From an uncultured Archangium sp. (lineage in GTDB: Bacteria; Myxococcota; Myxococcia; Myxococcales; Myxococcaceae), in the NCBI GenBank assembly GCA_937875615.1, contig CALNBU010000295.1, positions 1-13,246 of the forward strand: a stretch of 13,246 nt of DNA, read 5' to 3'. Below, one piece after another: positions 6,588 through 13,246 of this stretch (position 1 is the first letter of the stretch; each line of letters begins with the position of its first letter). The notes under the pieces were generated by a model that worked only from the letters and a program-made list of their open reading frames with translations, was not told the origin of the DNA and searched no databases. The translations under genes and the position numbers were made by a program.

Positions 6588-8057
6588 ATGAACAGCCTGC
6601 GATTCAATCTCAACGGCGCGTGGGTCGAAGAGACCGGCGTGAGCCCCACCACGACGCTGCTGCGCTACCTGAGAGACCGCCGCGGCCTCACCGGCACCAA
6701 GGAGGGCTGCGCCGAGGGTGACTGCGGCGCGTGCTCGGTGGCGGTGGTGGAGCAGGGCGAGGACGCGCGGCCGGTGTGGCGGGCCATCAACGCCTGCCTG
6801 GTGATGCTGCCGATGTTGCAGGGCAAGCACGTGGTGACGGTGGAGGCGCTCCGCTCGCCCGACGGCTACCACCCGGTGCAGCTGGCGATGTCGAAGGCCC
6901 TGGGCAGCCAGTGCGGCTACTGCACGCCGGGCATCGTGATGTCGCTGTTCGAGGCCAGCTACCGCACCGACCTCGACGCGCCCTGGAAGCTCGATGATCA
7001 GCTCTGCGGCAACCTCTGTCGCTGCACCGGCTATCGGCCCATCCGCGAGGCGGCGCAGGCCGTCGCCGGGAGCTGCCCGGAGGATCGCTTCGCCGCGCAG
7101 CTCGAGGCGTCCGCGCCGCAGGGCATGGCGCTCGCCTACGAGGGCGAAGGCCAGCGCTTCACCACCCCCGAGACGTTCGAGGCCCTGTGGGACGAGCTCG
7201 ACGCGCACCCCGACGCGCGCTTCGTCAACGGCGGGACGGACCTGTCGCTCGAGGTGACCAAGCGCTTCGCGTTGCCGCCGAAGCTCGTCTCACTCGAGGG
7301 GCTGCAGGCGCTCAAGCGCATCGCCGTCGTCGACGGCGTGGTGCGCGTGGGCGCCGGGGTGACCATCTCCGAGCTGGAGTCATTCAGCGAGCGGCGGTTC
7401 CCCTCGCTGCATCGCATGACGCGCTACTTCGCGGCGCGGCAGATCAAGCACCGGGGCACGGTGGGCGGGAACCTCGGCAACGCCTCGCCCATCGGAGATC
7501 TCCCGCCCGCGCTCATCGCCCTGGGCGCGACCGCGGTGCTGCGGAGCCGCGCCGGCGAGCGCCGGCTCCCGCTGGAGGACTTCTTCGTCGGCTACCGGAA
7601 GACCGCGCTCGCGCCGAAGGAGCTGCTGGCCGGGGTGGAGCTGCCGCTCGTGGCGCCCTCGGCGCGGGCGGTCTCCTACAAGGTCAGCAAGCGGCGGGAG
7701 CTCGACATCTCGGCGGTGGCGGCCTCGTTCTTCGTCGACGTCGACGCGCAGGGCCTGGTCACCGCGGCGCGGCTGGCCTTCGGGGGCATGGCGGCCACAC
7801 CCAAACGCGCCTCCACCGCCGAGCGCGCGCTGGTGGGGCAGCCCTGGGGCCAGGCCGCGGTGGAGGCCGCGGCGCGGGCCATCGCCGCTGACTTCACGCC
7901 CATGTCGGATCACCGGGGCAGCGCGCCGTACCGACTGCTGGTGGCGGCCAATCTGTTGCGGGGCTTCTTCGAAGAGACGCGGCACGACCGCCAGCCCGCG
8001 CTGCGCCCAGGCCACGCGGCCACCGTGCAGGCGCTCGTGGAGGTGGCCCATGGCTGA
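6588..8057 (+). CDS. xdhA: Xanthine dehydrogenase small subunit, 2Fe-2S and FAD domains
   Basis: This 489-residue subunit carries the electron-transfer part of xanthine dehydrogenase, which oxidises hypoxanthine to xanthine and urate with NAD+ as acceptor in the cytoplasm. The N-terminal ferredoxin-like domain binds the first 2Fe-2S cluster through C41, C46, C49 (GCAEGDCGAC) and C70. The helical second domain binds the other cluster through C109, C112 (QCGYC) and C144, C146 (LCRC). The FAD domain begins near residue 190, with NGGTDL at 214-219 and GTVGGNLGNASPIGD at about 290-304, and is followed by the CO-dehydrogenase flavoprotein C-terminal domain. Domain order and length match bacterial XdhA. 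No in-frame start exists upstream within the intergenic region. No Shine-Dalgarno sequence precedes the ATG. The stop overlaps xdhB by 8 nt. Confidence 0.96.
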   Translation: MNSLRFNLNGAWVEETGVSPTTTLLRYLRDRRGLTGTKEGCAEGDCGACSVAVVEQGEDARPVWRAINACLVMLPMLQGKHVVTVEALRSPDGYHPVQLAMSKALGSQCGYCTPGIVMSLFEASYRTDLDAPWKLDDQLCGNLCRCTGYRPIREAAQAVAGSCPEDRFAAQLEASAPQGMALAYEGEGQRFTTPETFEALWDELDAHPDARFVNGGTDLSLEVTKRFALPPKLVSLEGLQALKRIAVVDGVVRVGAGVTISELESFSERRFPSLHRMTRYFAARQIKHRGTVGGNLGNASPIGDLPPALIALGATAVLRSRAGERRLPLEDFFVGYRKTALAPKELLAGVELPLVAPSARAVSYKVSKRRELDISAVAASFFVDVDAQGLVTAARLAFGGMAATPKRASTAERALVGQPWGQAAVEAAARAIAADFTPMSDHRGSAPYRLLVAANLLRGFFEETRHDRQPALRPGHAATVQALVEVAHG

Positions 8058-10350
8058 TGGGTACGTGACGCCGTTGCACCAGCCGCTGCTGCACGAGAGC
8101 GGCCTCAAGCACGTGACGGGCGAGGCGAAGTACGTCGACGACTTCCCCGCGCCGCCGGGCATGCTGGTGGCGCAGGTGGTGGGCGCGCCGGTGGCCCGCG
8201 GGCGGCTGCGGGGCGTCGACTCCTCCGAGGCCCGCCAGGTGCCGGGCGTGCACGCGGTGCTCACCGCCCGCGACGTGCCGGGGGACAATCAGGTGGGCCC
8301 GGTCATCCACGACGAGGAGCTGCTGGCCTCCGCGGAGATCCACTTCCTGGGGCAGGCGGTGGCGCTGGTGGTGGGCGAGAGCTACGAGGCCTGCCGCGCC
8401 GGCGCGGCGAAGGTGAAGGTCGACGTGGAGCCGCTCCCGGCGGTGCTCACCATCGAGGAGGCCATCGCGCAGGACAGCTGGCTGGCCGACCCCCACACGC
8501 TGCTGCGTGGAGACCCCGACGCGGCGCTGGCCCGGGCCGCGGTGCGCTTTCAGGGCGAGGTGGTCACCGGCGGTCAGGACCACTTCTACCTCGAGACGCA
8601 CTGCACCCTGGCGCTCCCCGAAGAGGGCGACTCGCTCAAGCTCTATTGTTCGACGCAGCACCCCAGCGAGGTGCAGGCCATCGTGGCGCACGTGCTGCAC
8701 TGGCACCGTCACCAGATCGTGGTGGAGGTGCCCCGCATGGGCGGCGGCTTCGGCGGGAAGGAGACGCAGTCGGCCAACTACGCCGCCTTCGCCTCGCTGG
8801 CCGCGCTCAAGACCGGCCGGCCGGTGAAGGTGTGGCTCAACCGCGACCAGGACATGCTGTGGACCGGCAAGCGCCACCCGTTCCTCACCCGCTTCGACGT
8901 GGGCTTCAGCGCCGACGGCACGTTGCTGGCGCTCGACGCGCAGCTCTATTCGAACGGCGGCTTCAGCAATGATCTGACGCGGGCCATCACCGACCGCGCG
9001 CTCTTCCACTCCGACAACGGCTACTTCCTGCCCGACGTGCGCCTGGTGGGGCGCCCGGCGCGCACCAATCTCCCGTCGAACACCGCGTTCCGCGGCTTCG
9101 GCGGCCCGCAGGGCATGGCGGTCATCGAGGACATCATCAGCCGCTTCTGCGAGCGCACCGGCCTCGACCCGGTGGAGGTGCGGCGGCGGAACTTCTACGG
9201 CGCCGCGCCGCGCAACCTCACGCCGTACCACCAGGTGGTCGACGACAACCGCCTGCCGCGCATCTTCGATGAGCTGCTGGCCTCGTCCGACTACGCGCGC
9301 CGGAGCGCCGAGGTGGCCGCGTTCAATCAGGGCCAGGTCCACGCCCGGCGCGGGCTGGCGCTGACCCCGGTGAAGTTCGGCATCAGCTTCACCACCTCGT
9401 TCCTCAACCAGGCCGGCGCGCTGCTGGTGGTGTACGCCGACGGCTCCGCGCAGCTCAACCACGGTGGCACCGAGATGGGCCAGGGCCTGCACACCAAGAT
9501 GCTGGCCATCTGCGCGCACGAGCTCGGCCTCAGGCCTTCGCGCATCCGGGCGATGAACACCGCCACCGACAAGGTGCCCAACACGTCGGCCACCGCCGCT
9601 TCGTCGGGCTCGGACCTCAACGGCCAGGCGGTGAAGCAGGCCTGCGAGGTGGTGCGCGAGCGGCTCCGCCCCATCGCCGCCGGGCTCCTCGACGCGCCCG
9701 CGGACGAGGTGCGCTTCGCCGACGGTCGCGCGCTGGCGCAGGGGCGGGAGGTGCCGCTGGAGCAGGTGACGCAGGCGGCGTACTTCGCGCAGGTGTCGCT
9801 CTCGGCCACCGGCTACTACCGCACGCCCGACATCTCGTACGACAAGGCGAAGGGCCGCGGGAAGCCGTTCCACTACTTCGCGTACGGCGCGGCGGTGAGT
9901 GAGGTGGAGCTGTCGGGGCTGACCGGAGAGTGGCGGCTGCGGCGCGTGGACATCCTCCACGACGTGGGCCGCTCGCTGGCGCCCACCATCGACCGGGGGC
10001 AGGTCGAGGGCGGCTTCATCCAGGGCATGGGCTGGCTCACCAACGAGGAGCTGCGCTTCGACGAGCGCGGCTGGCTGCGCACGCACTCGCCCGACACGTA
10101 CAAGATCCCGGCGCTGGGCGACGCCCCCGAAGACTTCCGCGTCACGCTGCTGGCCGACGCCGCGCAGCACGACGTCATCCACGGTAGCAAGGCGGTGGGC
10201 GAGCCCCCGCTGATGTTGGCGCTCTCCGTGGTGGCGGCGCTGCGGGCGGCGGTGGCGGCCTTCGGGCCTCCGGGGCGCGAGGTGAAGCTGCCCATGCCGT
10301 GCACGCCCGAGGCCCTGCTGTTCGCGGTCGAAGCGCAGCGCGCGCCGTAG
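8050..10350 (+). CDS. xdhB: Xanthine dehydrogenase large subunit, molybdopterin-binding
   Basis: This 766-residue subunit holds the molybdenum cofactor and the substrate site; it pairs with XdhA, probably as an (AB)2 heterotetramer. Visible motifs are QDHFYLETH (176-184), MGGGFGGKE (230-238), AFRGFGGPQGM (346-356), GGTEMGQGLH (472-481) and KAVGEPPLML (around 713-722). Glu238 and Arg348 correspond to the substrate-positioning Glu and Arg that distinguish xanthine dehydrogenases from aldehyde oxidases (E802/R880 in the bovine enzyme). Glu718 corresponds to the catalytic base. These assignments are by motif position, not alignment. The ATG at 8050 overlaps the end of xdhA and has GGAGGT 5 nt before it inside xdhA, so the two are translationally coupled. 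The maturation factor XdhC is not encoded in this window. Confidence 0.96.
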   Translation: MADGYVTPLHQPLLHESGLKHVTGEAKYVDDFPAPPGMLVAQVVGAPVARGRLRGVDSSEARQVPGVHAVLTARDVPGDNQVGPVIHDEELLASAEIHFLGQAVALVVGESYEACRAGAAKVKVDVEPLPAVLTIEEAIAQDSWLADPHTLLRGDPDAALARAAVRFQGEVVTGGQDHFYLETHCTLALPEEGDSLKLYCSTQHPSEVQAIVAHVLHWHRHQIVVEVPRMGGGFGGKETQSANYAAFASLAALKTGRPVKVWLNRDQDMLWTGKRHPFLTRFDVGFSADGTLLALDAQLYSNGGFSNDLTRAITDRALFHSDNGYFLPDVRLVGRPARTNLPSNTAFRGFGGPQGMAVIEDIISRFCERTGLDPVEVRRRNFYGAAPRNLTPYHQVVDDNRLPRIFDELLASSDYARRSAEVAAFNQGQVHARRGLALTPVKFGISFTTSFLNQAGALLVVYADGSAQLNHGGTEMGQGLHTKMLAICAHELGLRPSRIRAMNTATDKVPNTSATAASSGSDLNGQAVKQACEVVRERLRPIAAGLLDAPADEVRFADGRALAQGREVPLEQVTQAAYFAQVSLSATGYYRTPDISYDKAKGRGKPFHYFAYGAAVSEVELSGLTGEWRLRRVDILHDVGRSLAPTIDRGQVEGGFIQGMGWLTNEELRFDERGWLRTHSPDTYKIPALGDAPEDFRVTLLADAAQHDVIHGSKAVGEPPLMLALSVVAALRAAVAAFGPPGREVKLPMPCTPEALLFAVEAQRAP

Positions 10351-10356
10351 CGCCGC

Positions 10357-10746
10357 TCAGCGCGGCCGCTTCGTGTGGGCCCAGGCCAGCGCTTCTTCGA
10401 AGGAGGGGAAGGTGCCGAACTGCACCGGGCGCTGACTGAGTGACATGGCGGAGCCGAAGCCCGACAGCGCCACCTTCACCGCCAGCGAGCGCGACACCAC
10501 CGCCGCCGCCGCGAGGTGGATGCCGCCGCGCGTGAAGTGCGTCAGCCAGAAGGACACCAACCCCGGCGGCACGAGGCGCACCTCGGGCGGGAGCACCGCG
10601 ATGATGACCAGCGGTCCGGCGCGGGAGGCCTCCACCAGCGGGCGCAGCACGCCTTCACTGGCGGCTCCGTTCATCGTCTCGGGCGTCGGGTAGGCGAGCC
10701 GCCACACCCCTTCGCCCAGGTCGGTCGCCGTCGGTTGTTCCCCCAT
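10357..10746 (-). CDS. Small hypothetical protein, possibly STAS / SpoIIAA-like
   Basis: This 129-residue soluble protein has no signal peptide or membrane anchor that I can identify. It alternates hydrophobic strands (GPLVIIAVLPPEVRLVP) with likely helices and ends with a PSFEEALAWAHTKRP tail. The tail and the overall alternation resemble SpoIIAA-like / STAS-fold proteins, which often end in a similar S-x-EEALAWL helix, but the match is weak and only by eye. The start ATG at 10746 gives the longest reading and has no Shine-Dalgarno sequence. It is convergent with xdhB (6 nt between the stops) and lies 68 nt downstream of the PiT gene on the same strand, with a hairpin between them, so it may be either the tail of that operon or a separate unit. 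The codon-position GC pattern supports a real gene. The function is unknown. Confidence 0.72.
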   Translation of the reverse strand: MGEQPTATDLGEGVWRLAYPTPETMNGAASEGVLRPLVEASRAGPLVIIAVLPPEVRLVPPGLVSFWLTHFTRGGIHLAAAAVVSRSLAVKVALSGFGSAMSLSQRPVQFGTFPSFEEALAWAHTKRPR

Positions 10747-10766
10747 GGCGCGAGTTGGTCACAAGG

Positions 10767-10794
10767 GCAGCGGGTTGGGAACGGACCCGCCTGC
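10767..10794 (-). terminator. Hairpin between the PiT gene and the small downstream gene
   Basis: GCAG-CGGGT and ACCCG-(C)-CTGC can pair to form a nine-base-pair stem with a one-base bulge and a 9-nt loop (TGGGAACGG). On the minus strand only CCCTTGTG follows, so there is no strong U-tract for terminating the PiT transcript. On the plus strand the stem is followed by TTTCTGTT, a slightly better but still imperfect U-tract. It could be a weak or bidirectional terminator, or an attenuator before the small gene. Confidence 0.35.
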
Positions 10795-10814
10795 TTTCTG
10801 TTGCGGAGAGAGAT

Positions 10815-12023
10815 TTACGTACCCAGCAGAGCGAGGAGCTTCATCGAGAGCCAGGCCAGCCCGGCCGAGAAGGGCAGCGTCACCACCCAGGCGATGAGGA
10901 TGTTGCCGGCCACGCCCCAGCGCACCGCCGAGAGGCGCTTGCTGGCGCCGACGCCCATGATGGCGGCGTTGATGACGTGGGTGGTGGACACCGGGATGCC
11001 CAGGTGGCTCGCGCCGAGGATGGTGAAGGCGCCCGCGGTCTCGGCGGCGAAGCCCTGCAGCGGCGTGATGCGGATGATCTTGGTGCCCATGGTCTTGATG
11101 ATGCGCGTGCCTCCCGCAGCGGTGCCCGCGGCGATGGCCGTCGCGCAGGCGAGGACCACCCAGGTCGGCACATGGTCGGCGTCTTGCGGCAGGAACCAGT
11201 CGGGCGTCCACTCGGGGAGCGCGTGCCCCTGCGTGACGAAGACCGCCAGGGCCAGGGTGATGATGCCCATGGACTTCTGGGCGTCGTTGCTGCCGTGGCC
11301 GAAGGCCATCATCCCCGCGGACAGCAGCTGCAGCCGCCGGGAGTGAGACTGCACCACCTGGGGTCGGGCGCCGTACAACACCGGCACGCCCACGAGGAAG
11401 CACAGGCCCAACGCGAGGACGATCTTCGTCTCGAGGGTGCTCTCGCGCAGCGCCACCGAGAGGGTCGCCGAGTGCCAGACGGCCCAGCCCAGGCCGGCCA
11501 GCACCAACGCGGCGAGCGCCAGCAGCACGCCGCGGCTCCAGCGGCCCCGGCAGACCCACACCAGCCCCACCATGGCGAAGAAGGCCACCACGAAGCCGAT
11601 GGTGGGGGAGGCCACCAGCGGCACCAGCACCTTCTGCACCAGCGCGCCCCACTTGAAGGCGCCGACGCCCGCGTGCGCCACCACCGCGCCCGCCAGTCCG
11701 CCCACCAGCGCGTGGGAGCTGCTGGAGGGAATGCCGAACCACCAGGTGATCAGGTTCCAGATGCAGGCGCCCAGCAGCGCCGCCAGCACCACGGCCTGGG
11801 TGACGTCGCCGGGGTCCGCGAAGCCCGAGGCGATGGTCTTGGCTACCGCGGTGCCGGTCACCGCGCCCGCGAAGTTGAGGATGCCGGCCAGAAACACCGC
11901 GGTGCGGATAGGCAGCACCCCGGTGCTGACCACGGTGGCGATGGCGTTGGCGGCGTCGTGAAAGCCGTTGATGTAGTCGAAGACGATCGCCATCACGACG
12001 ACCGCGATGAGCAGGCTAACCAT
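10815..12023 (-). CDS. pit: PiT family inorganic phosphate transporter
   Basis: This 402-residue, roughly ten-helix inner-membrane protein of the PHO4/PiT family takes up phosphate (as metal-phosphate) coupled to H+ or Na+. The two inverted PiT signatures are visible: YINGFHDAANAIATVVSTG near residues 17-35 and GHGSNDAQKSMGI near residues 236-248. A third conserved region near the C-terminus includes LGIPVSTTHVINAAIMGVG. The length is slightly short of the larger PitA/PitB type, as is usual for PiT proteins paired with a DUF47 gene. The start ATG at 12023 overlaps the DUF47 stop by 8 nt, so the two genes are translationally coupled. Regulation by phosphate starvation is suggested by the Pho-box-like repeat upstream of the first gene. 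The symbol follows common usage for the family. Confidence 0.95.
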   Translation of the reverse strand: MVSLLIAVVVMAIVFDYINGFHDAANAIATVVSTGVLPIRTAVFLAGILNFAGAVTGTAVAKTIASGFADPGDVTQAVVLAALLGACIWNLITWWFGIPSSSSHALVGGLAGAVVAHAGVGAFKWGALVQKVLVPLVASPTIGFVVAFFAMVGLVWVCRGRWSRGVLLALAALVLAGLGWAVWHSATLSVALRESTLETKIVLALGLCFLVGVPVLYGARPQVVQSHSRRLQLLSAGMMAFGHGSNDAQKSMGIITLALAVFVTQGHALPEWTPDWFLPQDADHVPTWVVLACATAIAAGTAAGGTRIIKTMGTKIIRITPLQGFAAETAGAFTILGASHLGIPVSTTHVINAAIMGVGASKRLSAVRWGVAGNILIAWVVTLPFSAGLAWLSMKLLALLGT

Positions 12024-12654
12024 GCTTCACGGCCAGGTTGGTCAACAGGTCTGCGACGTTGTCGCAGTAGTCGACCGCCGCCTCCAGGTCGTCCAGCGCC
12101 TCCTTCTGTCGGAGCATCTCGCGGAAGTCGGAGTGTGACTCGGAGAAGAGGTGCGAGATGGCCTGACGGTAGATGGAGTCGGCCTCCTTCTCGATGGCGC
12201 GCACCCGCCGGCCGCCTTCGAGCAGGCTGGTGTACGCGTGCTTGCGCAGGTGCGGCACCTCCTCGGCGAGGATGGCGGTGCAGGCCTCGAGCTTGTCCAT
12301 CAGCGCGACCATGGCCTCCGTCGGCTTCTCGAGGTGGTACAGGTTGAAGGCGCGGGCGGAGAGGTTGCAGAGGTCGACGATGTCGTCGAGCTCCGAGGTG
12401 AGGCGGTGGAGATCTTCGCGATCGAGCGGGGTCACGAAGGTGCGGGCCAGGGCGTCTTCCATGCGGCGCACCACGTCGTCGGCCTTGTGCTCGATGGCCT
12501 GCACCGCCTCGCGCACCTTCGAGGCCGGCTGGTCCTTGAAGGTGGCGAGGGCCTTCGAGGCCGCGTGCGCCAGGACCCCCAGCTCCTCGAGCATGTCGTA
12601 CCAATGACCTTCGCGGGGGAGGAAGAAGCGAACCAGTCCCTGGAGCACGCTCAT
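12016..12654 (-). CDS. DUF47 family PhoU-like regulator, PiT accessory protein
   Basis: This 212-residue all-helical cytoplasmic protein of the DUF47 / PhoU_div (TIGR00153) family is found next to PiT transporters, whose activity it probably modulates. Two PhoU-like repeats are visible, each with an acidic metal-binding pattern: IEHKADDVVRR near residue 70 and IEKEADSIYRQ near residue 160. An ELDDIVDL segment and a C-terminal LDDLEAAVDYCDNVADL segment are also typical of the family. The start ATG at 12654 fits the usual N-terminus (MSVLQGLVRFFLPRE). No Shine-Dalgarno sequence is evident. It is the first gene of a two-gene operon and its TAG overlaps the PiT ATG by 8 nt. The 91-nt upstream gap holds a Pho-box-like repeat ending 37 nt before the ATG. 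Confidence 0.93.
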   Translation of the reverse strand: MSVLQGLVRFFLPREGHWYDMLEELGVLAHAASKALATFKDQPASKVREAVQAIEHKADDVVRRMEDALARTFVTPLDREDLHRLTSELDDIVDLCNLSARAFNLYHLEKPTEAMVALMDKLEACTAILAEEVPHLRKHAYTSLLEGGRRVRAIEKEADSIYRQAISHLFSESHSDFREMLRQKEALDDLEAAVDYCDNVADLLTNLAVKHG

Positions 12655-12691
12655 AGGCCGCGCGGTGTCGCAGACGTGGCCACCGGCGCTG

Positions 12692-12720
12692 GTGACAACT
12701 GTGTGACGCTTGTGTGAAGC
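12692..12720 (-). promoter_or_regulatory. Pho-box-like triple direct repeat upstream of the DUF47-PiT operon
   Basis: On the minus strand three heptamers, GCTTCAC, GCGTCAC and TTGTCAC, follow one another with 4-nt spacers (ACAA, ACAG), giving an exact 11-nt period. On the plus strand the units start at 12692, 12703 and 12714. The E. coli PhoB half-site is CTGTCAY with the same period; the units match it at 4, 5 and 6 of 7 positions, and the one nearest the gene is best. The placement 37 nt before the start of a phosphate uptake operon is what a PhoB/PhoP activator site would need. A good -10 is not apparent downstream. Confidence 0.65.
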
Positions 12721-12745
12721 GCGTTGTGCGGCGGTGTGGGCGGCC

Positions 12746-13246
12746 TCACTCCACGTTGAAGGTGACGGCGTTCTCGGTGCCGGCGGTGAGGCGCGAGCCG
12801 CGGGCGCCGCCCAGCAGGCCGACCTCGTTGCGGCGCTCGATGCGGATGCGCTCGTCAGAGGTGGAGGTCAGCTCGTCGGCGCTCAGCGCCGTCTCCAGGG
12901 CGCCCGCCGGCAGCTCGCGATCGACGCCGGCGCGCTGCACGTGGATCACCGTGGTGTGGGCGAACACGCCGCGCTCGTCCTTCCACTGCACCAGCAGCGA
13001 GGGCGCGTCGGCCTTGCGGAAGGTCGCGCCCGGGAGCGGGTTGGCGATGAGCGTCGCGCCGGGGACGTCGAGCTGCCCGTCGAGCCACGCGTCGCCGCGG
13101 CGCACCTCGAGGCGCATGGCCGGGACCCAGCGGAAGTCCGACAGCCGGTAGTCGCGGGTGTCTTCGTTCCACGGTACGCGGGTGGGCGGCAGCTCCCCGC
13201 CGCGCAGCACCACCTCCACGTCGTCGAGGCGTTCGCCGTCGTCGGA
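12746..13246 (-). CDS. Unrecognised protein, C-terminal part only, runs off the right edge
   Basis: The frame is open to the window edge (SDDGERLDD precedes the GTG at 13219), so the start is probably outside. About 166 residues are visible: mostly short beta-strand-like segments with acidic and basic residues alternating (DYRLSDFRWVPAMRLEVRRGDAWLDG), few Cys, no membrane helices and no motif I recognise. The composition suggests a secreted or surface beta-rich protein of the kind common in myxobacteria, but this is a guess. It ends in TGA at 12746, 91 nt before the DUF47 start on the same strand. The intervening Pho-box-like site suggests that the DUF47-PiT genes have their own promoter rather than being cotranscribed. 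The codon pattern supports coding; a GTG at 13219 is a less likely start. Confidence 0.7.
   Translation of the reverse strand, partial: SDDGERLDDVEVVLRGGELPPTRVPWNEDTRDYRLSDFRWVPAMRLEVRRGDAWLDGQLDVPGATLIANPLPGATFRKADAPSLLVQWKDERGVFAHTTVIHVQRAGVDRELPAGALETALSADELTSTSDERIRIERRNEVGLLGGARGSRLTAGTENAVTFNVE

Noticed and set aside
7894..10182. Minus-strand open frame of 762 codons opposite xdhB
   Set aside because: Its composition (R, H, V, G, E rich) is that of an antisense shadow, and xdhB on the other strand has all its catalytic motifs.
10755..12347. Plus-strand open frame of 530 codons opposite the PiT and DUF47 genes
   Set aside because: The translation is His/Gly/Arg/Ala-rich without motifs and runs across the boundary of two recognised genes on the opposite strand.

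Overview
The window is about 70% GC, with dense genes, strong third-position GC bias and long spurious antisense frames. It fits a myxobacterium (Myxococcota, probably Cystobacterineae). The best marker is a gene at 5884-6429 whose translation matches the DUF2378 / TIGR02265 family, which is essentially restricted to Myxococcales. No mobile element, CRISPR array, tRNA or rRNA was seen. No stretch of 300 bases lacks a gene.

Layout, left to right. (1) 2-1285, plus: a DUF2079 membrane protein that runs in from beyond the left edge. (2) 5815-1306, minus: a tightly packed four-gene operon (ABC ATPase, ABC-2 permease, GldG-like auxiliary membrane protein, DUF4340 protein) with ATGA and GTGA stop/start overlaps. 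This is the arrangement often annotated as a Gld-type or 'gliding' ABC transporter; its substrate is unknown. (3) 6429-5884, minus: the DUF2378 gene, interrupted by an in-frame TAG at codon 26, so a recent pseudogene, a recoded gene or a sequencing error. (4) 6588-10350, plus: xdhA-xdhB, the FeS/FAD and molybdopterin subunits of a bacterial xanthine dehydrogenase, overlapping by 8 nt and with cluster ligands and active-site residues intact. (5) 10746-10357, minus: a small protein of uncertain family, convergent with xdhB and separated from it by 6 nt. (6) 12654-10815, minus: a DUF47 (PhoU-like) protein and a PiT phosphate transporter, overlapping by 8 nt. (7) 13246-12746, minus: the C-terminal part of an unrecognised protein that runs off the right edge.

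The genes form independent modules: an ABC exporter-type system, purine oxidation and phosphate uptake. The most informative new signals are two. One is a perfectly 11-bp-phased triple heptamer repeat (12692-12720), just upstream of the DUF47-PiT operon, that looks like a PhoB/PhoP-type Pho box. The other is the single amber codon that breaks an otherwise intact DUF2378 gene. The ABC operon and xdhA both lack a good Shine-Dalgarno sequence and have a -10-like hexamer very close to the ATG, which suggests leaderless transcripts. I see no clearly new multi-gene system.
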